Assembly: GCA_038496445.1 (NCBI GenBank)
Contig: JALMLS010000376.1
Location: forward strand, 310,001 to 374,000
Source of the DNA: Trichosphaerium sp. ATCC 40318
Taxonomy: Eukaryota > Discosea > Flabellinia > Trichosidae
Direction of reading: 5' to 3'
Length of the DNA: 64,000 nucleotides
Shown: one piece after another, positions 1 to 11,524 of the stretch
Layout: each line of letters starts with the position of its first letter
Position numbering within the stretch: the stretch's first letter is position 1
Notes under the pieces: generated by a model
The model's input: the letters and a program-made list of their open reading frames with translations, nothing else
The model's database searches: none
Told to the model about the DNA's origin: nothing
Translations under genes and position numbers: made by a program

Positions 1-118
1 CTTTTAGACGCACCGCCACCGCTGCAACCACCGCATCTATACAATAGGTTAATTTCATTTTAAGTTGAGTTTTTTTACTTACTTCTTCAAACGAGTTCCT
101 TTACACCATGTACATGGG
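1..118 (-). other. CxxC...CxxC zinc-binding-like tail across a 46-base intron
   Basis: The exon reading CTWCKGT ends with a GTAAGT donor at 82. An acceptor ending at 37 joins it in frame to an exon reading CGGCSGGGASK. Spliced, this gives C-x2-C, ten residues, C-x2-C with glycines after each pair, like the zinc ribbon of DnaJ proteins. Unspliced, the frame stops at once at 79-81, so this intron decides whether the protein ends here. The gene continues past base 1. Confidence 0.6.
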
Positions 119-3100
119 TCTTGCTTTTTATCTCTCCATTTGTCCATGTTGTCTGCGTATCTATCACGAGCTTTTTGGTTATTCTCTCTTATTCTTTCAT
201 TATCTCTTTGATGGTCATCACGTGCTTGTTGACGACGATCAAGCTCTTCATTCCTGTATTTTTCAGCTAAACGAACAATAAGTTTCTCAACATCCACGTG
301 ACTAACTGAAAAAAACAATGTAGAAATATAGTAATCTTACCAAGTCTTGCTATCTCTGATTCTTCATCTGCAGTTGCAGTAGCCGGAGTGAGGAGGAACT
401 GGATTGCTCTAGCTGCTGAACAAGGATCTGTTCTGATGTCTGCGTTTACCTCACAAATAATCTCATTTGACTTTGTGGACAACTTAAAGTCCATTGGAAC
501 TAGGGTTTTGGAGTTACCAAGATCTACAAAAGTTCTATTGTCTGGATCTAGTTTCAAGGTGAACTTCTTTATTTTAGCCCACGCTGACTTCAAATCACTT
601 TTTCTACTCATCAATACCTCGAAACTATACAAAAAAACAAAGTGAGTATGAATTAAGAAAAGGTTTGGGAATGTACTTAGTTCCTGTCCAGTTATTCAAA
701 CCACGTGTTAACATGTCGGCAGGAGCATCACCAACATTTTTACAATATTTAACATAGCTCTTTGCTGTGAATCCGGGAGCTGCTTTAAACTCGGCAGAGT
801 TGATGCAACTGCTCCAATCGATAACAAGTTCAACGCCAAGCTTAGTTCCAATCTTACCAGCAACACCTGATGCGAGATCAATTGCCTCAGCTAGTGCCCA
901 TGTTAATACGATATTTTTCTAAGAAGAAGAAAGAGATAGATAGGACTTACATTGCTTGAGTGGTCTAAGTTTGAGGAGGTCTTCAATACATTGACCAATA
1001 GGTTCATGTGTAGAAGATGGCTTCAACAAGTCCATAGCCATAGAAACAACAAGAGTTGTTCCTGACATTGCTGCACTGTATGGCTTCTTTGTGCCGTTCT
1101 TAGGGTCAATGACTAGTTTAATAGCAGTAACACGCTTCTCAACGTCTGCTTTTGTCTTTGGAAACTGTTTGAGATCCTTAAAGCTACAAAACAAGATGTT
1201 AGACTAACTCATAGCGGAAATAGTTGAAGGTTCATTGAACAACGGTTTAACGTACCCATAGGTTGAAAGCAAGGTTTCTCTGTACACAGCAGTATTGGCA
1301 TGCTTGATCATCGCATCCTGGGTAAAAGGTGTGATTGATCTGAAGTCCTCGGTATTGATAAATGACGCCCAATCAATTGAGAGTGCAATGCGTGTACTGA
1401 ATGACTTGTTCAACTCAGTTTGAATGGTGTCAAATGCCTTTTGAGATTCACTTCTTGCAATTGGTACAACAACATCGTAAAGGAAGGCAATGCGTTCTTT
1501 AACATCCTTAATCTTAGTGCATACGTCCAATATACCATTTAAATTCAAGGTGATAACAAGAGTCTTGCCTGAAATCAAACAGTAAGTAAAGGTTAAGTTT
1601 TTGGGGATTTTTTTATCTCATACCAGACTTTGTTGCGAAACTCGTCAGACGGCTATTATTGGTGACATCAACCTTGATCATAATATCATCGGTACTACTG
1701 CTGACAGTCTTTTTACCAATATCATGGTTTAAAACACCAACAAGACCCTAAAAAAAAGAATTAGAATCCGTCCGAGATTTTACCATCTATCGGTTGCATA
1801 CTCTGTCTGAAGCAACGGCATATTCGATAAATGTAGCCCAAACCATTGTGATAATATCTGCTTGAACTGCTGGCTTTAAGCCTCTGAATTCAGGCTTCAT
1901 AGTAAAGCCATCAAAATCAACGTCTGCATTGAGTGTTAGTGAATGCAAACGAGTTTTTGGTTCGTACCGATCTTCATCTTCTTTCCAATCTTGGCAGCAA
2001 GCTGTTTTTCTACAGCGTCATGACGCTTTTGCGCATTGCTCTTTGAAATAGGAACGATGAGGTTGTATTCAAACTCAACACGTGCTTTGTATCTACTCTT
2101 AATGGCAGCCTAACATAAGAAAGTCAGTAATGCTGGAACAGATGTTGTATTTCTAAGTATTACCTTTAGGTTATCTGGGTTTACAACAACTTTCAAGCAA
2201 TTTCCATCAATGATCAATTTACCATCATTAGTAGCGCCACTCTTAGCTGGAACATTGTATGTAACTTCCATAGAATTGATACGCGCTTGGACCTCCTTTT
2301 TACCCATAGGATGAGTACACACTTGGCCAAGACCGTTGACGAGTATGCTCCTGTAAAAAGACAATGTCAGAATTTGTAGTAAGTGGTTTGATAACGTACT
2401 TTGTTAGAGGAACCATATCGAAGATTGTTTTCTCAATTACGCTTGGTTTGAAGGCTAAAAATGAGCTGTTTTCTACAAAAGACCAATCCAATGTTGCACC
2501 GACTGTTTTACCGATGAGCTTAGCACCTAATCAAAAATGTCAGTTTTTCTTTGTTTTATGTGAACATGTTCTCGGTTTTGTTGACAATGCATTTGACTTA
2601 CCTTCTGCTTTGACTTTGTCCAAGAGAACAAGAACTTTTGCTTTGGCAACAGGGATGAGTGTACCCAAATCCCATTCAATATCAATCTTCCATTGTGTTG
2701 TATCAACTGTTTCACATAACCGCTTAAGTGGGCAGCAAATAACTAAGTCCTTTGTTGTTCTGTCGATTTTATGGCTATATTCCTTTGTTCCTGGGTTTAC
2801 ACGGATGCCATTAATCTATAAAAGACAGAATATAAGCAATCAAAACATCATATAAAAGAGGAAAAAGAGTGATTGTTTTTTTTGTAACAAAATGCTGTTT
2901 TCGATCCGCACCTGCTCATTGAAGCCTTTTTTGCCAATTGGGTGACTTGCAATATTCTCCATTACAGTATCAAAACCTGATAGCAAGTATTTACCAATAC
3001 CCATGATCATATCTTGTCTGACATTTGTTTCTTGTCCCAAGAAATTAAATGTCTTTATGAAGATATTCCAATCAATAGTAACAGGCATTGCCTTACCAAG

Positions 3101-6100
3101 AGTAGTACCAAACGTGGATTGGAAAGTTTCACGATTGACTTCCATAGCACTATACCAAATCAGTACACGTGTTTAAACAATGAATAAAAATAGTAAGCTA
3201 AAATCAACGTACAGTCTGTAGGTCTCGGATTCTAGAACAGGCATACATTTCTTTTCAAAATTGTACCAATCTTTATTGTACTCATCCAAGTTTCCTTTAA
3301 TAACAAGCGATCCATCATCTTCGAGCATGACGCAGAAATTACCGTAATCGTCATATGGTGCGTTAATATTTGATAGAGGATCATAAGTCAATACGATCTT
3401 CTTCACGCTTTTGGTGAAAGTGGCAGCCATGTCTGAGTGTTCAAGTAACAGTTTGGATAAACTACAATGTGGTTAGAGATCTGGTAAATAGTATCACGCT
3501 TAACCGTACCTATAAGAGCTGCTGTACAGAGCTTGAGATGTCTTCCTATCGTAGAGACGAGTACATATCTCAGTGTATGTTTTAAGAGGTTTGTAAGCCC
3601 GGAATTTCTCGTGTTCAGTGAAAGACCAATCAATCTCAATAGGAACATCATGTTTGCACTTAGACTTAAGCTGTTTTTGATGTTCAGCAAGCTTTTTGAC
3701 AGAATCTCTCTGTGCTTGAGATACCTATTTATAATTTAAGTATGTGAACTCAAACAAGCGAGAAAGGCAGATATATACGTACGCGTAGGTTAAATATTGG
3801 GTCCATTTTATCGTGAATGTTATAAACATCTTTAGAATACTCTTTCATATTCATCACGATAGCCAATGTTTTGCCTTCCAGTGTAACCTCGAAGTGTGTA
3901 CAATAGTCTCCGCCTACTTTAGACTTTACTTTATTCTCTGGGTCATAAGTGAATGTAATCTTATCAACTTGTGTAGATAAAGCTTCTTTGAAGATGTTAT
4001 CTTTGCAAAGTTTCTCCATGCTGCAACAAATTATTAATAATGACAAACAAAGAGTTGGGTTGAAAAAACATTGCTTACGAATAAGAGCTGTCCTTAACGA
4101 ACAGACGCAGTTGACGCTCTCCTATTTGCATCATGACCTTTGTTTGCTCATCTTGTGCCAATTTCTTAAATTGTGCACTATCTGTGAAGCTGTACAATGC
4201 TTGAAGAGCGATTTCCTTAAGGAACATTAGTTAACAGCAACATACATCACGTGAATGATTTATACCTTTCCTGCTGCCTTTGAGAGTAATTTTTGTAATG
4301 GAACAATCCTGGCGTTTACATCACGTTCTCCTTGAGCAGCACGCAAGTCCAAGAGTTTATCAATCTTAATCTTCAAATTATAGATATCTTGGTCGTATTG
4401 TTTGAGGTTAATTACGAATTTCATAACACCCTAATTAACACAAAGAAGTGAGTTTCTACGACATGTCACACTTTTAAAAGGCGTACATCAGCAATAGTAA
4501 CTTCATAGTGCTTTCCGTAGTCACCGCCAATCTTAGACTTAATCTTGCTCTCTGGGTCGTATGTGAAGACGATTTTATCAACCTGTACAAAGACCATTAG
4601 CACAAGGTTTTTTCCGGCTGTTCATTTACCTTCTCTGAGATCGCCTCTTGAAGAATTTTGTCCTTGCAAATATTAACAATACTATCGCTTGCTCTTGTCA
4701 ATGCAAGAGAAAGCTGACGATCTGCTAATCTCGAAATGAACGTAGTAAGCATGGTACGGTCTTTTTGCTTCAAGAATTTCTCGTGGTTAACAAAGTTATC
4801 ATAGTCTACTTCAATTACAATATCTTTCTTTGTCGCTTTTTTGATATCTCTTGTAAGTTGTTTATGATTCTTTGAGTAATCTCTGATAGCCTGAGCAACA
4901 CGAGTATCCAGAATCATTTCCATTTTATCTTCAATCTTATCGATATCCTTGTTGTACTGCTTCAAGTTGATAGTAATAACAAGATCTAAAGAGAAAACAA
5001 CATTAGCAAATCGAACAAACGAATTGAATACGTGACAAATGATAGACGAAGAAAAACAAAGGTGGTTATCTAGCTTGCGTACCTTTGTTTGGCATCAATT
5101 TAACATCATAGTGTCTTGCGTATTCACCACCGATTTTGCTCTTGATGGTACTATCAGGATCATACGTAATAACAATACGATCAATCTTTTCAGCGACAGC
5201 TGCCTTTACAATCTTATCATTCTTGGCAACAGCACCGAATGCTCTTGATCCAAACAAAGCGCGTCCAGCACGATGTAAGTAATCAAGGTACTGAGGTTTA
5301 GTGACTTTCTAAAAAGCAAAAATCAGAAAAAACACAGGAAAACAAAGCAAAGAGCACGTGGCCTGATACGTACACTTTTTTCAAAATTAGGACTAGAAGT
5401 AAAACTCCAATCTACTGTTACGGTGATTGGCTTCTTAACAGCTGACTTCATCTGCTTTGAGAGCTCAGTAAACTTCTTGAGGTAATCTTTAGTAATGTAG
5501 GCGGCGTTTGCTGGTGGCTCGAATCCTGCAACAGCTTTGAAGCTCGCATTAACTGCTGGAGTGGCTGCAGTCGCTGGTTGTGCACTTGGGGCTGGTGTAG
5601 CTGGTGAAGTTGGAGTTGCTGGTGTAGGTGCTGTTCCAGCGGTAATTGTAGGTGCTTCAGAGCTATCTGCCTGTCCGTTGCCTGAGAATTGACTAACTTC
5701 GATCTTTCCGCTGGCTGTTGTGTCCAAGTAAGTCTTAACAGTAGGTGGTACACCCAATTGGAATTTAACATCAGCTGGAGTTCCATTAAACATAGGAGCA
5801 AGTTTTTTTTCAGCGTAGTAGCAATCACTGTAAAGAGATTAGCAAAGACGAGACATGGGTGAAAAAGTATCATCTTGATGCCTTACCTAGTATGTTTTCC
5901 GAAGTTCATTGTAATCAATAGAACACCTTGACTTGAGAATTCGCATTGGTAGTACTTGTATCCGCCCAACTCATCATCAACTTCATCTTCAGTATCGTAC
6001 TTCCATACAACTTTAGTAATCTTCTGCGCAGCAAGTTCTTTAGTAGCGTCATCTAATTTACCCACTCTAAAAAAAAATTCGTGTCAGTAGCTACTGTGCC

Positions 6101-8648
6101 AAAAATTTATTGGAAAGTGGAGGTGTACATACCCATCACTGAGAACTTTTTTCAAGTGGTAATCCCAGATGTATGTAATAGATTTTGTTTGGTTATCTTG
6201 AGTGAGCTCTTTAAACTCATCAGATGTAATAAACGTCCAATCAATCTAAAAGAAAAACCTCGTCAAAAAAAACTGGACAGAGAATTCGTCAAAGAGAACA
6301 TACTTCAATAGGTATTGTTTTATCAATCTTATCATCAAGGAACTTTTGGCAATCTTCAAGCTTCTCTTTGGAATCACGGATTCCTAGTGGACCTCGTAGC
6401 TTAAATATCTCCTCTAAAATCAACATAAGAAACCAGACAAGACAACAAGAAAAAATTAAGTACCAAGTTTTTTGTTAAAGTAGTAACAATCGCTGGAGTA
6501 CTTGTCCAAGTTCTGAGTGATTGTCATTACACCATTTTCTAGTGTCACTTCGTAGTACTTATATCCGCCAACTTCGTCATCAACTTCACTTTCAGGGTCG
6601 TAACGGAAGATAATTTGGTTGACTTTCTTTTGGATTTGTTCTTTCCAAAGGTCATCCTTATCAGCTATACCACCAAGACTAACAAAAAAGTGAGATAAAA
6701 AAATCGCATCAACAAATCACGTGATTCAACTAATAAAAAACGTCTTCTTACCCAGCACTCCTATCAGTGAGTGTTTTTTTCAAATGATAATCCCAGATGT
6801 AATCTAATTGTTTAGTAATATCGGTGAGCCTTTCTTGCTTAGCAAAAGCTTCGTGACTTGCGAAAAAGCTAAAGTCAATTGCAATAGGAATCTAAAACAA
6901 CGTATTAGGATTATGTTAAGGCAGCATTTAGACGAAGTTACCTTTTTCTCAATTTGGTCTTCTAAAGCTTCCTCTATCTCAGATAGCTTTTCAACTGATT
7001 TTGCAATACCCTGGGCAATACGCAAGTTTAAGATTGGGTCCATCTTATCTTTCATATTGTAGCAATCGCTGCCTGAAAAGGAAAAAAGAGTTAGCAGACG
7101 TCCAAAAGAAATTAACAAGTAGCAAAAAGAACGCACTGTATTTTCCCAAGTTTTGTGTGATTACGAGAACACCTCCAAGTAGCTCTACTTTGTAGTACTT
7201 GTAACCCCCTAATAAAAAAGTGAGACATAAGAAAACAACAAAGACCTTAAAGATGGCTGCTATCACGCACCGACATCATCATCAACCTCATCGCTAGGGT
7301 CGTATCGGAACATGACTTTATTGATACGCTCTTGTACTGCTTTTTTAGTTACCTCATCCTTCTCACACATCCAACCGAGTCTGAATTGATGACATGTTAG
7401 AACAAACAAACAAGAAAGTTGCGTTAATTACCCGTTGCTATCAAGAAGTGTCTTCTTAAGGTGATAATCCCAGATATAACTCATAATCTTTGTCCAATCT
7501 ACAAGCTTGTTCTCTTTGAAGGCTATGAAGAAAAGGTTAATAAAAACCCATAAGAAGTATGCTACCACCCCCCCAAAAAAGTCATCTTGTCAACATATAC
7601 AAGAGTTTCCCACATGTGTTTAAACTAACCTTCAGACTCAACAAAGAAGTTCCTAGAAGTAGGTTAGTTTCAAACCAGTAAGTGAACAGTTTATAAGTGC
7701 TCCAAGAGTAAGGTAATGTCGTACCAATCGATGACAACTTCAATTTTCTTTTCGACTTTATCTTCTAGTTTTTCAACAATTTCTTCCAACTTTTCAATTG
7801 AATCACGAATACCCTGCTTGATTCGCAATCGAAAGATATCATCTAAAACAATAATAGTAAGTACGGTTACCAATTAGGATGTAATGGAATTTAAAAAAAG
7901 TGTCTACCGTAGATTGTTGCCGCTTGGTAAAGATCGCTTGTGCACTTTTCGAGGTTTTGAGTTATCTTGAGCGTTTTACCCTCCAAAACGATATTATAGT
8001 ACCTAATGTACGTTAATACGATTACCAAGTGTTTAGAGCGTACTTGTAGCTATTAACCTCGTTCTCTACTTCGTTTTCTGGATCGTAAGCGAATACTACT
8101 TTATCTACCTTTTCTTGTATCTCTTTCATCCATATTTCGTCTTTTGTGCACAGCGCACCAAGTCTACGCTTTCGTAAATAAAAATAACGTTTATTGTTAA
8201 CGCTCCAAATAAAGAAACACGTTAAAAGTAGTATAAAGGCGGCTGGATTGAACTACAAGGTAATGGACAAAATATCGTCGGAGTAAACCAACGATACATA
8301 AAAATACATTATACGTTGAGTATAGAACCGCCAGTGTGTTAAAATTTGTTCAAAATGCGTTTTAAGCTTTTGTAGAAAAAAACGTTTGTAACGCACGAAT
8401 CACTGTTGGCTGTAAGAGCTTTCACCAAGTGGTAGTCTCCAATATACGTTACAGCGTTTTTTTGGGCATTCTCAGACAACTACAACAATAAGGGCTATAC
8501 CACTGCTCAAACTACGCACGTCTTTGAAGTCAGCATGGTCTAGAAAAGCGAAATCGACCTCTATGGCTATTTTCTTTTCTACTTTATCTTCAAGGGTGTC
8601 AGCCAGATCAGAGATCTTTTCAAGCAGAGCTGCCTTGTGAGAAGCCAT
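1..8648 (-). CDS. Giant tandem-repeat protein, C-terminus beyond the left edge
   Basis: I do not recognise this family. About 35 short introns interrupt it, and every junction I checked keeps frame, giving over 2,000 residues. The unit is about 170-200 residues. It has a helical half (consensus around LRIxQGIxDSxEKL, then LEDKxEKKI and IDWSF), a helix with YIWDYHLKK, then a strand-rich half around YDPExEVDDExGGYKYY followed by a hydrophobic strand like ITQNLxKY. I count about 13 copies; signature positions are near 8080, 7290, 6585, 5980, 5150, 4540, 3930, 3370, 2770, 2240, 1680, 1110 and 560. After the last copy come a charged coiled coil (83-305) and CxxC...CxxC. The chosen start at 8648 opens with half a unit, and a branch-like CTAAC and an AG lie just upstream, so an earlier exon is possible. 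No signal peptide or membrane segment is obvious. Function unknown; a scaffold is only a guess. Confidence 0.7.
300..8648 (-). repeat. Array of about 13 degenerate protein-domain repeats
   Basis: The repeats form three similarity groups along the gene. Copies 1-4 (from 8648 to about 5880) carry GGYKYY or a close variant and YIWDYHLKK. Copies 5-7 (about 5260-3750) carry IKSKIGG or KVKSKVGG followed by HYxV or HFxV. Copies 8-13 (about 3690-345) keep only the outline: a DP or NP turn, a beta-like stretch, a helix and an IDW or VDF motif. DNA identity between copies is low by eye, so this is an old protein-level repeat and not a recent satellite. Confidence 0.7.
5551..5640 (-). repeat. Ala/Pro/Thr low-complexity linker in the giant protein
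   Basis: This stretch encodes a run made almost only of A, P, T, S and Q (APTPATPTSPATPAPSAQ and similar). It lies between repeat copies 4 and 5, just where the repeats change from the GGYKYY type to the GGxYxxHY type. It probably forms a flexible hinge between two halves of the protein. Confidence 0.7.
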
Positions 8649-9429
8649 TCTTACAAATGTTAGTCAAGTTTTCTCTGTACTACACTTTTCGGTTTTCCAG
8701 CTACGGTTTTTAGAAATTTCAAGCTTTTTAAGCCCATGCCTGAAAAAACAGGAATGTAGTCGATAAACTATGTATATGAAAGCAGGTAGTGGATTGTTTA
8801 AAATTGACATTATTGCCCGGTGAAATTCAGAATTTTTCATTCTTTGCATGCTTTTGGGTAAACCCATAAAACTACCCAATTACGCTCTTACCACCTCACA
8901 AGGCTAAATAGGTCCATTAAGGACAAAACAACTTTTTAGCTAAATACAACTGGTGACAATGCACCTATAAACGCATACTTCAGCTTTTCCACGCTAATTA
9001 AACGCGTATATATGTAAGTTGTATGACTTTTTCCACAATAAACTGAGTAGTTCATTCTGGCACATTGCGTTGGTTCACGCTTGGATTTATGGCGTATTAT
9101 GACGGGAGGACATGTTGTAACCCTTGTGGCAAGTTGGATAGTCTGTTCAGGCGTTGTTGAGCAAAGTTCATTGAACATTTTTCGCAGTGGCTTTACATTA
9201 ACAGAAACTGACAGCTGACACCTAATTCCATCACTATACGCTTTTTTGAGTCGAGTAGATCCCAATATGTTCATTTTATTTGTGTCACAACTTCCAGTAG
9301 TTTCTTAAAGATTTAGACGTGATAGCACGCTAGCTCACTTTTCTTTTATGCCGTATACTTGTTTATATGGCGTTGGACACGCCTGGGACGGCGTTTTGGT
9401 ATTGGTTTGTGTCAGTATTCCTACAAGCT
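8649..9429. other. Intergenic region with an unassigned open frame
   Basis: The gap lies between the giant gene and the PCIF1-like gene. It holds a 112-codon minus-strand frame (8936-9274, starting MNILGSTRLKK) with no domain I know and no clear splice partners. A 71-codon minus-strand frame (8664-8879) contains a possible acceptor and may be an upstream exon or leader of the giant gene. I see no RNA gene or repeat here. Confidence 0.3.
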
Positions 9430-11289
9430 TAAAATTTTGTTCTTCGTTTTTTTGAGGCAGGTTGTGGTTCTGTTTCACGTGCTGCTTCTCTTTTCTTTGC
9501 AAGTCTTGCACGTAACTTTAGCCAATTTGATCCCTTAGCACTCTTGGATACAGTTTCTAGATAATTTGTTAACGAGAGACCTTGCTATGTGCTTCAAAGT
9601 TAACACTTGCCTTCACCATCTGTTTGTTGCTTTTTTTTTGATTTCTTCGGAACAGCGTATTCTAGTTTTGCGAGCTGAGTTACTACACGTCCATCTGCGA
9701 ATGAAACTTGAAGCTCTCTCGCTATTTTACGCGTAATACGATGTACTTTCAATGCTGCTTCATTCTGAAGGAAAAAAATAGAAGTGTCACATGTCGCAAT
9801 GCGCAAGCTTAAAAAGAAATTAGAGATGTCATTCATTGTTTCAATAAAAATAAAAGAAACAACATCCATACCTTTTGCTATTAGCTTCTTGTGTACCCTC
9901 TCTGTATAAATGATTTTTTTGTTTAATATTTACCCAACATTGTGTATATTTTGAAAGACGAACTCGCCTCCTATGTTTCGTTAGCACATTTCTGTGTAAA
10001 AAAAACTCAAGTTGGATGTTACCATTCTCTTCGTTTTGGTTGGTGTGGTATATATACAACAAATGTGAGTGGTTTGTTTGTTTTATACAATAATACATCA
10101 AGCTGTTCAGCCATCTTTGTGATGAAATTCTAGAAGTAAACGAATGAGTCTTTGACTGCAAATAAAAGTTGATTTGTTAAACGTTTTCTCAATGTGTCAC
10201 TTTTTTGACATTTTGCATGACGTACAGCTGAAAACGGAGGATTTGCTTGGTATACGCCAGATACGATATCTGTTCTATCAAAAAAATTACCAGTACTACC
10301 AAAATACCTATCAATGTCTTTGAAAGCACTACAGTACTCCTGAAATAAAAGTTATAACATAGTAACAAAAAAATCGTTCAATGTGACACATACGTCGCAA
10401 TTGCAATTGAAAGGTGATGCAAAACATTCTGCTTTAACTGATAAGTAATCTTTCAATACTTTGAAGCATTTCTATCAAGGTAAGGCTTAGTTACCTTGCA
10501 ATTTTAAACAAACAAGATTATTACAACGTACTGGTGGAAGAGCTGCTTGGAGGCCAGTAGCACGCAAAGATTTGTAGCGAAGAAGCTGATAAAAGGTTAA
10601 TAAAAATAAAAAAATGACAAAAAGTGTCAAAACTCGTTTCTGGCGTACCAGGCAGCCCAAATCGTTCTCAAAATTATCTTCTCCTCTGCCATGCTTTTTA
10701 TAAAGGTTTTGTAGATGGTAGAATTGATGTGCACCAAGTTTAAATTCTTTGACACCTGTCTTGAGTGTTACTAGTCATTTTTTTTACCTTTTTTTTTTTT
10801 ACTAAACGAACCGATTGTAACGTCTATAATCTCTCCGTGCTTTTCTAAGTCTGTTTCTAAGGCGTTTGGTTGTTTTTCAACTAATTCTACCGCTTTACGA
10901 TCAATATAATCATGTATTTGCTTATTAATATCTTTGGCTTGCTCATCGTCCATACCGCCTATCAATAATAAGCTAAATGGAAATACGCGAGAAAAAAATT
11001 ACAAACAGCTAAGAATGGTTGTCTACGCACAAGCTTTAAGTGTTTTTTCCATTGGATACCGTTTTATCATCGTAGATGATAAGTATGGTAATTTTCCTTC
11101 GTCTAGTTCTCGTAGAGTGTCAAAATACCAATTTTGAATAGCCAGAGACAGTTTCTTCTTATATTTTGGCAGTTCTTCAACAATTGAATCTATTTTAGAG
11201 TACAGGCACTCGAATAGAGAGTTTGTATGATACTCCTTCGCTAAATTGCATACTCTGTCGTCCTCCATTATGATTATTGCAAATGTCAA
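9430..11289 (-). CDS. PCIF1: PCIF1/CAPAM-like cap-adenosine N6-methyltransferase
   Basis: In vertebrates this enzyme methylates N6 of 2'-O-methyladenosine next to the mRNA cap in the nucleus. The spliced exons give TGLQAALPP, then ECFASPFNCNCDEYCSAF, YFGSTGNFFD and the catalytic NPPF (10232-10243), then PLTFVVYIPHQPKR, YREGTQ and TSIFFLQNEAALK. This is the order of conserved blocks in PCIF1. The WW domain of the animal protein is not visible. The N-terminal part (about 10760-11289) is helical and charged. The C-terminus is a Lys/Arg-rich tail ending KKRRTKF, likely nuclear targeting. The start is MTFAIIIMEDD at 11289 or the inner Met at 11268. Introns were placed by homology, including an acceptor TTTTTAAG near 9810. 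The identification is firm; activity is inferred from the intact NPPF. Confidence 0.85.
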
Positions 11290-11524
11290 AAAACAAATCA
11301 GAAAATTTGGCTTAAGTCAGAGCCAAGGCTTGTCTTGTATTTACATTCTCTATGCTACATATTTTTGAGTACAAGGTTGACGAAGGCTTCTATGTTGAGC
11401 AACTGTATTGTTTTCAATCAAGGATATTCGCCCAATCTTCCATCGATGTAGACATTGAACACATGGTATTAATATTATCATCAACAATCTATTCGACTAT
11501 TAACAACACATAATTTCTTTTCGA

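Noticed and set aside
2364-2855. A 163-codon plus-strand frame
   Set aside because: It is antisense to repeat copies 9 and 10 of the giant gene, whose spliced frame explains the sequence better, and it has no domain.
1-8648. Splitting the giant gene into several genes at internal Met codons such as 3430, 4018 or 3145
   Set aside because: At the junctions checked, the exons before and after these Met codons join in phase. At 3430 an acceptor ending TTGTAG brings in LSKLLLEHSD before the Met. The Mets also lie inside the repeat unit, not at its border.
9600-9869. Histone-fold protein suggested by NEAALKVHRITRKIARELQVSF
   Set aside because: The sequence splices in phase to the PCIF1-like exons and aligns with the TAVLFLQND region of that family, so it is the methyltransferase C-terminus.
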